A DNA stretch of 64,000 bases from an uncultured Myxococcales bacterium. Lineage in GTDB: Bacteria; Myxococcota_A; UBA9042; DTJE01. Numbering within the stretch: position 1 is the stretch's first letter; the number at the start of each line of letters is the position of its first letter. The notes under the pieces were generated by a model. The model was not told the origin of the DNA. It saw only the letters and a program-made list of their open reading frames with translations, and searched no databases. The translations under genes and the position numbers were made by a program. The DNA lies in the NCBI GenBank assembly GCA_903936705.1, contig CAIZWN010000015.1, forward strand, positions 124,001 to 188,000, read 5' to 3'. Positions 18,673 through 27,892 of this stretch are shown one piece after another.

Positions 18673-19616
18673 CCCGGATTTCTGCGCCGGGAAAACTTGT
18701 TGTGGCCGGGGCCTTCGTGGTCCTGGATGGCGCACCTGCAATAGGGGTCGCGGTGGCGCCCCGACTGGTCTTGTCTTTGTCCCAGGCCGACAGGAATTCG
18801 TGGCCCATCGAAGATCCTTATGCCAGGGCTGCAATTCAGGTATCTGGTCTCGACCCTGATAATCCTCCGCATCTGGCAATCAGTGCAGAGTTCCCGGAGG
18901 CTGTCACGGGCTGGAGCCTGGGATCCAGTGCTGCTTACGTCACGGCGCTGGTTGCGGGTCTTACCACATGGTCGGGAAGACCATTGCTCGGGCATGCATT
19001 GTCCGAAGCTGCCCGCACGGCCCACCGACGGGCACAGGGGGATATTGGCAGCGGGCTGGACGTCGCCTGCTGTGCCCTTGGCGGAACGGTGTTGTTCGCT
19101 TCTGTCGATGCAGGCGGGCTTGCCGATGCGTGCCCATACGCATGGCCCGACGATATAGGGGTCGTGATTGCGAAATCGCCCGTAGCCGATACAACCATTG
19201 ACCGGGTGCAACGATTTCTCAGGGAGCGGCGATCAGGCGCTGATCAGGCGCGCAGCCGTCTGGTTGATGCGATTCGGGTCGCTCAGGCAGCCCTGGTTCA
19301 GGGAGAACGGGCCATCGTGAATGAAGTACTCATGTCGATGGAAGAAGTCTCGGTCCGTGAAGCGGAATGGACCGCGTCGGAAATACCCGGCATGGAACCG
19401 GTAGTGCTGCATGCCGTCAAGTCGGCCGTTGCGACAGCTGGGCTGGGACGGGATGTTGTAGTCAAATCGCTGGGTGCCGGAGACGCAGTTGGCATGTTCT
19501 TCGACCGACGGAACGTTGCTGAATCGACACTGCTGCAAGTTCTTGGTACGGCAAATATTCAGGCTCGCGTCGTTCATGCCGGTTCGCTCGGGACTCGCGT
19601 CGAGTGCTACCTCTGA
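18669..19616 (+). CDS. Phosphomevalonate kinase (GHMP kinase family)
   Basis: Phosphorylates 5-phosphomevalonate to the diphosphate. 315 residues beginning MTRISAPGKLVVAGAFVVLDG, then GWSLGSSAAYVTALVAG (ATP loop), a GSGLDVACCALGG segment and the closing motif KSLGAGDAVGMFF. The SAPGKL...GAFVVLDG opening matches the bacterial and eukaryotic ERG8-like phosphomevalonate kinases. Its ATG overlaps the mvaD TGA. It is the last gene of the operon and is convergent with the HMG-CoA synthase gene 27 bases away. Confidence 0.85.
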   Translation: MTRISAPGKLVVAGAFVVLDGAPAIGVAVAPRLVLSLSQADRNSWPIEDPYARAAIQVSGLDPDNPPHLAISAEFPEAVTGWSLGSSAAYVTALVAGLTTWSGRPLLGHALSEAARTAHRRAQGDIGSGLDVACCALGGTVLFASVDAGGLADACPYAWPDDIGVVIAKSPVADTTIDRVQRFLRERRSGADQARSRLVDAIRVAQAALVQGERAIVNEVLMSMEEVSVREAEWTASEIPGMEPVVLHAVKSAVATAGLGRDVVVKSLGAGDAVGMFFDRRNVAESTLLQVLGTANIQARVVHAGSLGTRVECYL

Positions 19617-19643
19617 CAGCGCAATCGACAAGCTGGATGCCAA

Positions 19644-21113
19644 TCATTGCACGCCCGTTGGATCGTATCTGTAGTGCTCGACACCGGCATCTGACCCCGG
19701 GCCTTGACCCCACCCGACACGATCCACGGCGAAGCCATCCGACGTTCGGTCAAGCAGATGGGCTACCGGGCGACCATCGTGAAGCGCCTCGTAAGATGGG
19801 TGGTCAAGGTTCACGGCACCAGCCATCACATTGTCGAAGCATGTCCCAAGCGCGGCTTCACGCCACCCCTCGGCAACTTGCAACAGCGATGCTTCAGCCG
19901 CGTTGCCGCTTCCGTAACCTACGGCAAGGATGCTGGCGCCGGCCAGCTGCATCCCTCCTGCCGCCGCGTCCTCAAGTCCGGCGGCCATCCATGCCAGAAT
20001 CGAGGCGGCGTAAAGGTTGCCGCACTCTGCCATCCGTGACTCACCCAGGCCCATAAGTCGCTCGGCCTCGTTGCGAAAGCTTTCGTGATCCTTCAGGACA
20101 CGGCAGGCTGAGGCCACGGCAGGCCATGCGTACGTATCATTTTTCCCAGGGTTCGAGCCGTGCTCCAACTCGCTGCGAACCTTGTCGGGTTCGACCCCGG
20201 CCATTGCGCAAATCGCCGTCAGGCCAGGGGCGAACTTCTCGGAGTCGGCCATGGCTCGAAGACGCAGCAGGGCCAGCGCGTCCCTCGGCATCTTGCGAAA
20301 GGGCCGATGGAAAAAGGCCTTCGACGAAGTCGCCAGAATGCCGCCAACATCGGTCCCCAAGCGCACGGCAAGTGATTCAACCGCACGCAGAGTCTCGTCC
20401 AGATAGCATGCCGCCGAATACGGGCCGTTAAAAACAGGGCACTCGTCCGGCATATTGGAGCGGCCCGGCTCGCTGCCGATGAAATGCCGCAGAACCGGCT
20501 TGCGAAAATCGTTCCCCCTGAAAACCGAGGTGCCTGCCGAGGCATCAAGGTCAATCAGCAGAAGGCGCGGATCCTCCTCAAGAAGGACAGCAACAGCTCC
20601 GGCTCCCTGCGTGTGTTCACCGGTGCTATCCCGGCGATATTGCGCCACGTCGGAAGCCACGATGATGGCCTGACGACCCCGGCCGTCCCAAGCAAGCCAC
20701 CGGACAGCTGCCTTCAGCGCATATATCCCGGCGAGACAAGCCTGCTTGATCTCGGGCACCTCGCAGTCCCTTGCAAGCAAGGCACGCCCCTCGGCGCAAA
20801 GAGCCTGGTCGACCATACCCTTTACGATCACGGCACCAACGGCCCCATCGCGCGATGATTCTGTGGCAAGAGCCAGGAAACCGACGCGGGCAGGATCGAC
20901 GCACCCTGACCGCACCAGCCTCATCACTGCAGCCGCGGCCATCGTGTAGGCATCCTCGCGTGGGCCAGGCAGTCTGAAACCACTACCGGTAACGGCAGCA
21001 ATCTTCTGCCAGTCATGACCTCTCCATTGGCACCAGGTCCGCAAATCCAGTCTAAGAGCGGGAACAAACGGGGCAAAGGCCGAGATGCCAACAGTTCGGT
21101 TTCCGGGGAACAT
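19644..21113 (-). CDS. Hydroxymethylglutaryl-CoA synthase
   Basis: Condenses acetyl-CoA with acetoacetyl-CoA to HMG-CoA, the entry to the mevalonate pathway. The ATG at 21113 follows GGAGGGTCG. The 489-residue protein has the thiolase-fold catalytic set: Glu85 in ATESSRDGA, the acyl-enzyme Cys126 in EIKQACLAG and His269 in AFFHRPF. It also has the C-terminal half pattern MAECGNLYAAS and GYGSGNAAE. It is somewhat longer than typical bacterial HMGS (about 390-450). It lies tail to tail with the other five pathway genes, so it must be expressed separately from them. Confidence 0.88.
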   Translation of the reverse strand: MFPGNRTVGISAFAPFVPALRLDLRTWCQWRGHDWQKIAAVTGSGFRLPGPREDAYTMAAAAVMRLVRSGCVDPARVGFLALATESSRDGAVGAVIVKGMVDQALCAEGRALLARDCEVPEIKQACLAGIYALKAAVRWLAWDGRGRQAIIVASDVAQYRRDSTGEHTQGAGAVAVLLEEDPRLLLIDLDASAGTSVFRGNDFRKPVLRHFIGSEPGRSNMPDECPVFNGPYSAACYLDETLRAVESLAVRLGTDVGGILATSSKAFFHRPFRKMPRDALALLRLRAMADSEKFAPGLTAICAMAGVEPDKVRSELEHGSNPGKNDTYAWPAVASACRVLKDHESFRNEAERLMGLGESRMAECGNLYAASILAWMAAGLEDAAAGGMQLAGASILAVGYGSGNAAEASLLQVAEGWREAALGTCFDNVMAGAVNLDHPSYEALHDGRPVAHLLDRTSDGFAVDRVGWGQGPGSDAGVEHYRYDPTGVQ

Positions 21114-21253
21114 CGACCCTCCGGTGGGACACAATCGGGCTTGATCGCGAGGCGTAGTATCGGGTGATCCAGGCCAGTTCGCAATCACTCAAGACCGACA
21201 CTGGCCCGCTGGAATGACGTTCTGGCAAGTACTGAAGGACGTTGGAGCTGTTC

Positions 21254-21283
21254 TTGGTTTCGTCGCAACACGAGTGCTACAAT
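21254..21283 (+). promoter_or_regulatory. Candidate extended -10 promoter
   Basis: TTGGTT (21254-21259), an 18-bp spacer and TGCTACAAT, where TACAAT (21278-21283) is an extended -10. It lies 60 bases upstream of the next + strand gene. Confidence 0.45.
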
Positions 21284-21343
21284 TGGGCGGCTGCCGGAAA
21301 GCACTACGCTTACCGGTAGTTTCTCGGGATTAAGGAAGCCGCA

Positions 21344-21976
21344 ATGACACGTGGAAGTTTTGTCGCTCGTGGCAGAAGCCTTATTCTTATCATGATGTTA
21401 CTGTCCATTCCGGCCCGGACGTCAGCCCGGGACGATTGTGCCCAAAAGGTGATGGAAGGATACCTGAGCGAATTGCCTGGTTGGACAATAGAGGCGCTTG
21501 AGAGCGGCGAAGACGGAGTCAAAGTAGTCAGTACGCAGAATGGCGATCCCAGATTCCTTATGCTGGGACTGGCTCTCGAAGGTGATCGACTGTACACCTT
21601 CGTATCGACCCGAGGGTTATCCCAGGAATCGACGGTACCGCCCGAAGTAACGGAAAAACTCGAGTCGATCTGGGACCGGTTCTGGAAAGACCCGGCAGTC
21701 AAGGACTGCCCCGCGTTCACGGTCACTGCGGCGCCACTGGGTGACAATGTTTACAAGCGAATGGAAACCATGGTGCGCGATTTGGAAACAGGGATTTACG
21801 CCAAAGCGGACGAAATATCTCTGGCCGCGCTTTTGATACCGATCGTATGTGTTCTGATCGTCCTTTCCGTCCTGATATGGTTCGTGGTACGGCGGCGCAG
21901 GCAGAAAAAATCGACAGTCTCCAGGACTGCCGTTCCTGAAGTTCCAGGTGACGACGAAATCAACCCAGCCCCTTAA
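21344..21976 (+). CDS. Exported single-pass membrane protein of unknown function
   Basis: 210 residues: signal sequence (about 12-28, ending ARTSA-RD), an extracytoplasmic domain of roughly 125 residues with two cysteines (CAQK and DCPAF) that could form a disulfide, a strong transmembrane helix (about 166-183), then a short basic and Ser/Pro-rich cytoplasmic tail. AAGGA precedes the ATG. No family recognised. It stands alone between two minus-strand genes. Confidence 0.6.
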   Translation: MTRGSFVARGRSLILIMMLLSIPARTSARDDCAQKVMEGYLSELPGWTIEALESGEDGVKVVSTQNGDPRFLMLGLALEGDRLYTFVSTRGLSQESTVPPEVTEKLESIWDRFWKDPAVKDCPAFTVTAAPLGDNVYKRMETMVRDLETGIYAKADEISLAALLIPIVCVLIVLSVLIWFVVRRRRQKKSTVSRTAVPEVPGDDEINPAP

Positions 21977-22026
21977 GAACCCATTTTTCCCGGCTTGACT
22001 AGTTGAAAGCGGACTGAATGCGCCTG

Positions 22027-22434
22027 TCAGGCAGCGGCAGGGCGCGACAGGATCGGAGAATAGGCGTTGGCCTGCGCCATTTCGTTCTGGCTGAGGATGC
22101 CACGCGGCATCTCCTTCACCTCGACGCGAGTGGCGCCAAACGCCGACTTTACAAATTCGAAGGCCCGCCAGGTGTCGACGCTGGTTCCGCATGTGAACAG
22201 GTCGACAGCCGCGTACCCATATTCGGGCCAAGTATGTACGGCAAGGTGGGATTCGGCGATCACGACCACTGAGGTCACGCCGTAAGGACTGAAGTTGAAC
22301 CCGGTACGACTGATAATGGTGGCCCCCGCGACCTCGCACGCCTGTTCCAGTGCGCGCAACACTACATCGGGGTTGTTCAGATCCGCAGTACAGCCGTGAA
22401 AGTCGGCTACGAGATGACGACCGAGCGCGTTCAA
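22027..22434 (-). CDS. speD: S-adenosylmethionine decarboxylase proenzyme
   Basis: Pyruvoyl enzyme making decarboxylated AdoMet, the aminopropyl donor for spermidine. 135 residues, the short prokaryotic class 1B form. Self-cleavage is expected between Glu61 and Ser62 (AESHLAVHTWPEYGY), with Ser62 becoming the pyruvoyl group; His67 and Cys82 (LFTCGT) match the conserved catalytic pair. The start is TTG at 22434, seven bases after AGGAGG. An in-frame TAG (22440-22438) lies two codons upstream, so no longer protein is possible. No spermidine synthase gene is nearby. Confidence 0.93.
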   Translation of the reverse strand: MNALGRHLVADFHGCTADLNNPDVVLRALEQACEVAGATIISRTGFNFSPYGVTSVVVIAESHLAVHTWPEYGYAAVDLFTCGTSVDTWRAFEFVKSAFGATRVEVKEMPRGILSQNEMAQANAYSPILSRPAAA

Positions 22435-22529
22435 TTGCTACCCTCCTCATGACACGAGGCCGGGCAACAGCGCCCGACCCCAGCTACATAACCCACCTCC
22501 CCAGCCGAACGATGCGTCCGGCCACACAT
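22431..22529 (-). CDS. Possible 32-codon leader ORF overlapping the speD start
   Basis: Starts ATG at 22529 with only a weak ribosome-binding site, and its TGA (22433-22431) overlaps the speD TTG as TTGA. The peptide begins MCGRTHRS and has a Cys-Cys pair near its middle. It contains the speD Shine-Dalgarno site, so its translation could affect speD initiation. No homologue is recognised, and chance is a real possibility. Confidence 0.25.
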   Translation of the reverse strand: MCGRTHRSAGEVGYVAGVGRCCPASCHEEGSN

Positions 22530-22560
22530 CCCGGGGCCCACCCGGGCAATTCAGGCGGGG

Positions 22561-22589
22561 ATTGTCAGGAATCTTGACCGGAAAGTCAA
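22561..22589 (-). promoter_or_regulatory. speD promoter with an inverted repeat over the -35
   Basis: Reading the minus strand, TTGACT (22589-22584), a 17-bp spacer and GACAAT (22566-22561). The -35 is one arm of the inverted repeat TTGAC/GTCAA (22574-22578 and 22585-22589), a possible operator. The leader to the speD TTG is about 120 bases. Confidence 0.5.
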
Positions 22590-22646
22590 GGGGTTTTCGG
22601 AATTTCGGAATGTGGGGACTGGAATAGGGGCGGCGGAGTCGGGCAC

Positions 22647-24224
22647 TCAGTGGCGGGTATGGGTGCTGCGTAGGCATATCAAGCAAGCGACAACAAGAAA
22701 TACCAGGAAAAGGACCGTGGGGAATGCGACTGGCCAACCGGCCGGGTTTGCGAGAAGTGCCGCACCGGAACACCCGCCGCCCGACTTGCCGGCCGGACAC
22801 CAGTCTCCTTCACAGGCAACGATATCCACGCTCGAACCTGTTCCTTCCGGAAGCACGTCACGACCGACCATGGCATCACGATCGCTCGTACCCTCGGAAC
22901 CGATCCCATCGGGGCCGCTTTCGATCGGATAGCATCTTGCGTGAACCTTCGGGTCTGGTTTCTTGCACTCGTATCCTTCCAGGCAATCGGAGGTCTTGGC
23001 ACAGTCGGATCCCATGGTCCATACAGTGCCCTTCTCGCCAACCATGACCGCCTGATACCAGCCGTTGAATCTGGCCATCAACGGACGAAAGTCGCCCGCT
23101 GGTCCCTGGCCGCTCCCGGTGATATCCATGGTGATCTCGCCGAAGTCGGGCTTGTCCCAGGTGGCGCCGCCGTCACTGGTGGTCATGTCAACAAGTTTGT
23201 ATATCGGCGTGGGGCTCCCCTGCCCACTGGAGGTTGTCAAACCTGTGTCAGCCGCACCCGACAAGCGCCCATGGTGACCATCGTCCGACCAGTACATGCC
23301 GGCCGCGTAGGACATGTTTATTGGCACTTTCATCATGAAATTCAGCGTCCCTACACGAACGTCCAGGTCCAGATTGCGCCAGGTCAGGCCGCCATCCTCG
23401 GTGCGAGAAAGCATCAGGTCCTTTGGCTGCTGCTTTTCTGTGTCGAAGATGGACTGGACCAGCCATCCCGTAGCGCCTCCAGGCAGGAAGAACATGGGGC
23501 ACGAAACCCGCCCGCCCTTCCCGTCCGCACTCTCGTCGGGCACAAACCTGTGCAGGACGTTCCATGATGCGCCGCCGTCGGACGTCCCCAGAACAACGTT
23601 TTCACCGTACGACGTAACGTCCTGCATCGTCTGATCGTCCTGCGTTGTGACTCGGACCCCGCCGGCAGCCCAGCCGCGCAGCGAATCGACGAATTGCACG
23701 CACCCGATGTTTGCCGTGGTCCCGGTTTCGACCTTGGTCCAGGTTGCACCACCGTCGGTGGTTCGCCATGCCCCACCGTCACTGCCGACCGCTACGCCAG
23801 TGTCCTCGTCAAGGCGTTCAATGGCGTTGATCAACCCATCTTCGGCAAGGACGGCCTTCTTGAAGGTCGTCCCGTCAGTAGTGCGCCATACATCCCCACC
23901 CATGGCCGCCCAGCCGACGTTCAACGCCACAAAGGAAAGGTCCATCACAGGGGATGAGCCAAACCCACCGGCGGTGTTGATCGTCAAGGGCTGCGTCATC
24001 TTGCCGCCATCCTGCGTTCGGTAGAGGACGGTCGAAAGCATCGGAAAACCGGAGCTCTGATCGATGCGCATTCCTCCGATCACGAACTGCTGGTCCGTCA
24101 GAACGTCAACCGAAAACAGGTTATCGTCCTTGTTGGTCGGCTGATCCAACGCCTTCCACTGCGCCGTTGCTGGAATTGCGGCAAGGGTCGTCGCAAGGAC
24201 CAGGGTGAATGCAGACGTGCGCAT
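22647..24224 (-). CDS. Secreted BNR/Ycf48-like beta-propeller protein with MYXO-CTERM-like tail
   Basis: 525 residues. The signal peptide ends ATAQ-WK. The body (about 30-420) is a run of Asp-box/BNR-type blades, recognisable as repeated forms of TTDGG, RTEDGG and TSDGGA followed by TW and a strand, as in Ycf48-like propellers. A Cys-rich segment comes next (SDCAKTSDCLEGYECKK). The C-terminus is GGGCS (Cys485), a short spacer, a hydrophobic helix and a basic end, matching the myxobacterial MYXO-CTERM sorting tail used for surface anchoring. The ATG follows GGGAGG at five bases. Ligand and function are unknown. Confidence 0.72.
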   Translation of the reverse strand: MRTSAFTLVLATTLAAIPATAQWKALDQPTNKDDNLFSVDVLTDQQFVIGGMRIDQSSGFPMLSTVLYRTQDGGKMTQPLTINTAGGFGSSPVMDLSFVALNVGWAAMGGDVWRTTDGTTFKKAVLAEDGLINAIERLDEDTGVAVGSDGGAWRTTDGGATWTKVETGTTANIGCVQFVDSLRGWAAGGVRVTTQDDQTMQDVTSYGENVVLGTSDGGASWNVLHRFVPDESADGKGGRVSCPMFFLPGGATGWLVQSIFDTEKQQPKDLMLSRTEDGGLTWRNLDLDVRVGTLNFMMKVPINMSYAAGMYWSDDGHHGRLSGAADTGLTTSSGQGSPTPIYKLVDMTTSDGGATWDKPDFGEITMDITGSGQGPAGDFRPLMARFNGWYQAVMVGEKGTVWTMGSDCAKTSDCLEGYECKKPDPKVHARCYPIESGPDGIGSEGTSDRDAMVGRDVLPEGTGSSVDIVACEGDWCPAGKSGGGCSGAALLANPAGWPVAFPTVLFLVFLVVACLICLRSTHTRH

Positions 24225-24352
24225 TGAAACCTCCCTCCAGAGACTGACGAATCCTACCAGAGCCGGTCAAGTTGATGTGCGAATTCGAAGTTTCCCGGCC
24301 ACTTGGATCCTGGTGACACGGACAAGTCGAGGAACTCACCAGGGAACTGGGG

Positions 24353-24358
24353 TATAAT
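24353..24358 (+). promoter_or_regulatory. Perfect TATAAT -10 box upstream of leuS
   Basis: TATAAT 55 bases before the leuS ATG. No recognisable -35 hexamer lies at the right distance, so the site is only suggested. Confidence 0.35.
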
Positions 24359-24412
24359 CCCGCCCGCGCCGGGCCCGGATCGGCCAAGGCGGAGTCCACT
24401 TGAGAGGCGACA

Positions 24413-26836
24413 ATGGCCGGCGAAGAAAGCACTTACGACATTCATGCAGTCGAACAGAAGTGGCAGGACTATTGGCTGCGCGACAACACGTTCCGAGCGG
24501 ATGACGACAGTCCGAAGCCGAAGTTCTACGTGCTGGACATGTTCCCATATCCCTCTGGGGCCGGCCTGCATGTAGGGCACCCTGAGGGGTACACGGCCAC
24601 CGACATCGTATCGCGATACAAGTGGATGAACGGGTTCAACGTTTTGCACCCCATGGGCTGGGACTCATTCGGCCTGCCGGCAGAACAGTACGCCCTGCAA
24701 ACCGGCATTCACCCGGCGATAACGACCCGGAAGAACATCGACAATTTTCGACGCCAGATTCGTATGCTGGGCCTGGCCTACGACTGGGACCGAGAGGTTG
24801 CAACAAGCGATCCTGCGTACTACCGATGGACGCAGTGGATCTTCCTGAAGCTTTTCGAGAAAGGCCTGGCGTACCAGACGGAGATCCCGGTGAACTGGTG
24901 CCCTGAACTGGGAACCGTTCTTGCCGACGAGGAGGTAGTCGATGGCGTATCCGAACGCGGCGGATTTCCAGTCGAGCGACGTCCGATGCGTCAGTGGATG
25001 CTGCGGATAACGTTGTATGCGGACCGCCTGCTGAAGGATCTTGACGGGCTGGACTGGCCGGAACCCATCAAGGAGATGCAGCGCAACTGGATCGGCCGTT
25101 CGGAAGGCGCCGACGTTGATTTTGCAGTCGAGGGTTTGCCCGATGTCCTGCGCGTCTTCACAACACGCCCGGATACGCTGTTCGGCGTGACCTACATGGT
25201 TCTGGCACCAGAGCACCCGCTGGTCAATCGCATCACGACCTCTGGTCAGGCCGATGCCGTGCAGGGATACGTGACGGCCGCCTCCCGCATGAACGACATT
25301 TCGCGCACCGATGTTACGCGCGACAAGACCGGGGTTTTCACCGGCACGTACGCGATCAACCCGGTGAACGGGGCCCGAGTACCCATATGGGTTGCCGACT
25401 ACGTCCTAATCTCTTACGGCACTGGCGCCATCATGGCGGTCCCGGCTCATGATCAGCGCGATTTCGAATTCGCCAAGACCTTCGACCTGCCCATCATCGA
25501 GGTTGTCTCGCGTGACGCCACCCCGCACGGCGTCGGCGAGGAAGCCTTGACAATCGAGGGTGTGGCCGTGAATTCAGGCATGTTTGACGGCCTGCCCACC
25601 CGCGAGTTCAAGGCCCGGATAACCGCAGAACTCGAGTCGAAGGGAGTCGGAAAGGCGTCAGTAAAGTACCGTCTGCGAGACTGGGTATTCTCGCGCCAGC
25701 GCTATTGGGGGGAACCCTTCCCACTGGTGCACTTGCCCGACGGAACGGTTGTCGCCGTGCCGCAGTCGGACCTTCCCGTGACGTTGCCTGAGGTTGCCTC
25801 CTACAAGACCGCTGGCAGCGGCGAATCGCCTCTTGCGACGATCGAGGACTGGGTCGATGTGCAAGATCCATCCACAGGAAAGTCCCTGGGCAGGCGCGAG
25901 ACCCACACGATGCCGCAGTGGGCCGGTTCTTGCTGGTATTACCTGCGCTATATCGACCCGAAGAATCCCGACCGCCTGATAGACCCCGCCAAGGAGTCCA
26001 AATGGATGCCGGTGGATCTTTACGTCGGGGGCGCCGAACACGCAGTGCTGCACCTTCTTTACGCCCGCTTCTGGCACAAGTTCCTGTACGACGAGGGGGT
26101 CGTCAGCACTCTCGAACCTTTCCAGAAACTGGTGAACCAGGGCCTGATTCTAGGCGAGGATGGCCAGAAGATGTCGAAGTCACGCGGCAACGTCGTCAAC
26201 CCTGACGAGGTGGTTGCCGTTTTCGGTGCCGACGCGATGCGGGTATACGAGATGTTCATGGGGCCACTGGAAGTCGTGAAGCCCTGGAATACGCAAGGTA
26301 TCGTGGGTTGCCGCCGCTTCCTGGACCGTATCTGGCGCCTGTGTGATGGGCCGGTCTCGGACGACCCCGCGCCACTGCACGTGCGCCGGATGTTGCACAA
26401 GACGATTCGAAAGGTCACGCAGGACATCGACCGCATGCGGTTCAATACGGCAATTGCCCAGATGATGACCCTGTTGAACGAGATATCAAAAGAGACCATC
26501 AGATACCGTGAGGTGCTTGAAGCGCTGGTGCTGCTGGTGTCGCCTTATGCTCCTCACGTTGGCGAGGAACTGTGGGAGCGGCTGGGTCATGAACCATCGA
26601 TTATTCATGCCCCCTGGCCAACGTTTGACCCGGCGCTGTGTGTCGAGGATGAGGTCAAGATCGTCTTCCAGGTCAACGGCAAGCTTCGGGACGATACGAT
26701 GGTTGCAATCGATACGTCCGACGAGGAATTGGAACGGATGGCGCTGGAAAGCGACAAGGTGCTGCGTCACCTGGAGGGAAGACCGATTCGCAAGGTCATC
26801 GTGGTTCGCAACCGCCTGGTCAACATCGTAGGCTGA
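24413..26836 (+). CDS. leuS: Leucyl-tRNA synthetase
   Basis: Class Ia synthetase charging tRNA-Leu, in the cytoplasm. 807 residues, close to the bacterial norm. HIGH-type motif HVGH (53-56) in the Rossmann fold; a CP1 editing domain from about 220 to 420 with [21 protein letters not shown] and [12 protein letters not shown]; the KMSKS loop at 586-590; and an anticodon-binding helical domain at the C-terminus. The ATG follows GAGAGGCG. It stands alone on the + strand, divergent from the BNR protein gene. Confidence 0.97.
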   Translation: MAGEESTYDIHAVEQKWQDYWLRDNTFRADDDSPKPKFYVLDMFPYPSGAGLHVGHPEGYTATDIVSRYKWMNGFNVLHPMGWDSFGLPAEQYALQTGIHPAITTRKNIDNFRRQIRMLGLAYDWDREVATSDPAYYRWTQWIFLKLFEKGLAYQTEIPVNWCPELGTVLADEEVVDGVSERGGFPVERRPMRQWMLRITLYADRLLKDLDGLDWPEPIKEMQRNWIGRSEGADVDFAVEGLPDVLRVFTTRPDTLFGVTYMVLAPEHPLVNRITTSGQADAVQGYVTAASRMNDISRTDVTRDKTGVFTGTYAINPVNGARVPIWVADYVLISYGTGAIMAVPAHDQRDFEFAKTFDLPIIEVVSRDATPHGVGEEALTIEGVAVNSGMFDGLPTREFKARITAELESKGVGKASVKYRLRDWVFSRQRYWGEPFPLVHLPDGTVVAVPQSDLPVTLPEVASYKTAGSGESPLATIEDWVDVQDPSTGKSLGRRETHTMPQWAGSCWYYLRYIDPKNPDRLIDPAKESKWMPVDLYVGGAEHAVLHLLYARFWHKFLYDEGVVSTLEPFQKLVNQGLILGEDGQKMSKSRGNVVNPDEVVAVFGADAMRVYEMFMGPLEVVKPWNTQGIVGCRRFLDRIWRLCDGPVSDDPAPLHVRRMLHKTIRKVTQDIDRMRFNTAIAQMMTLLNEISKETIRYREVLEALVLLVSPYAPHVGEELWERLGHEPSIIHAPWPTFDPALCVEDEVKIVFQVNGKLRDDTMVAIDTSDEELERMALESDKVLRHLEGRPIRKVIVVRNRLVNIVG

Positions 26837-26950
26837 CGACCTTGGCGCAGTCGATGGCCCGATATGATGGCCTGTGGTTTCCACCACCTGGCGAACGGCC
26901 TGGAACCGGTCGAATGTTCGTCGCGCAACGAGCCTGGATAGGAGGTCCAA

Positions 26951-27892
26951 ATGGTAATCGACCTGCATGTAGTGGTCCCTGGAGGCGGCGATTCTGCTTC
27001 ACTGGATCGACTGTTGGACGCGAGTATCGAGGCTGGTCTTGACGGAATCTGCCTGCTGGGGCCCGGAACGCCTCCACCGGTCGAAGCCGCCCGTGGTGGA
27101 CGGTTTGCCGGCCGGATTTCACTGTATTTCGGAATCGAATTCCCGCTCGAACGCGGGCGCCTGCTGTGGATTCCCGAGAATCCAGATTCCCTCGCCGGCG
27201 GCGAGTGGCGCACGGTGGCGGGGGATCAACCGACCGGCGCATCCGTCATGGCCGTTCGTGAACGTTGCGGCGGTGTGATAGTGGCAGCCCATCCGTATGA
27301 GCGTCTCGCTGGACCGGCCCTGCTGGATGCGGTGTACGGGCTTAGAGGGATCGATGGTGTGATTGCTGCAACGGCGCCGCTGGACCGAGTCCGTAACAAG
27401 ATGGCCATCGAGGCGGCGCAGCGAATGAACCTGGCAGTCCTCGGCGGATCGGGATCAGCGGCAGGGCCGGCTGAGGTTGGTGTGGCTGCCACGCTCTTTC
27501 CTGTGAAACTGTCCGATCAGGCTTCCCTGGTTGCTGCGATTCGACGCAAGGACGCATGGACCATCGAGATGCTGTCGCGGCCCGATCAGATGGAGCCTGA
27601 AGAGGAGACGTCCGGCGAACGGGATCGCGAATCAGGACGCGGAAGCGGACGCAGCGGGCGAGGCCCTCGGGGGGCCTACGGTCCTGGCGACCGTCACCGC
27701 GGACCCCCGGAAAATGCCCACCAAAGGCAGACCATCGAAACCGATGCCAACCGCCGAACTGCGCCTGCCGATGAACGTTCTGCCGAGCAAGGAGCCCACC
27801 GTCGGCGACGTCGCAGGGGTGGAGGGCCGCATGGCTCGGGTGAAAGTGGCGGCGGTGATAATCGCCCCGGTCCGGACGGGGGCGCAGCATGA
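26951..27892 (+). CDS. Degenerate PHP-domain protein with a long Arg/Gly-rich tail
   Basis: 313 residues; the ATG follows AGGAGGTCC. Residues 1-210 resemble a PHP metal-dependent phosphoesterase: DLH at 4-6, GIE with Glu63, and VAAHPYE with His114. Canonical ligands are missing: DLHxH is DLHVV here, the usual central DH pair is absent, and the closing G-D-x-H is GGSGS. Catalysis is therefore doubtful. From about 215 to the end the protein is charged and low in complexity, rich in Arg, Gly, Glu and Pro with a run of six arginines, and probably disordered and nucleic-acid- or membrane-binding (inference). Its TGA overlaps the ATG of the glycosyltransferase gene. Confidence 0.6.
   Translation: MVIDLHVVVPGGGDSASLDRLLDASIEAGLDGICLLGPGTPPPVEAARGGRFAGRISLYFGIEFPLERGRLLWIPENPDSLAGGEWRTVAGDQPTGASVMAVRERCGGVIVAAHPYERLAGPALLDAVYGLRGIDGVIAATAPLDRVRNKMAIEAAQRMNLAVLGGSGSAAGPAEVGVAATLFPVKLSDQASLVAAIRRKDAWTIEMLSRPDQMEPEEETSGERDRESGRGSGRSGRGPRGAYGPGDRHRGPPENAHQRQTIETDANRRTAPADERSAEQGAHRRRRRRGGGPHGSGESGGGDNRPGPDGGAA

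Noticed and set aside
26837-26950. tRNA or riboswitch in the gap between leuS and the PHP gene
   Set aside because: There is a small GTGGT/ACCAC hairpin but no cloverleaf, TpsiC arm or CCA; the gap is only 114 bases.
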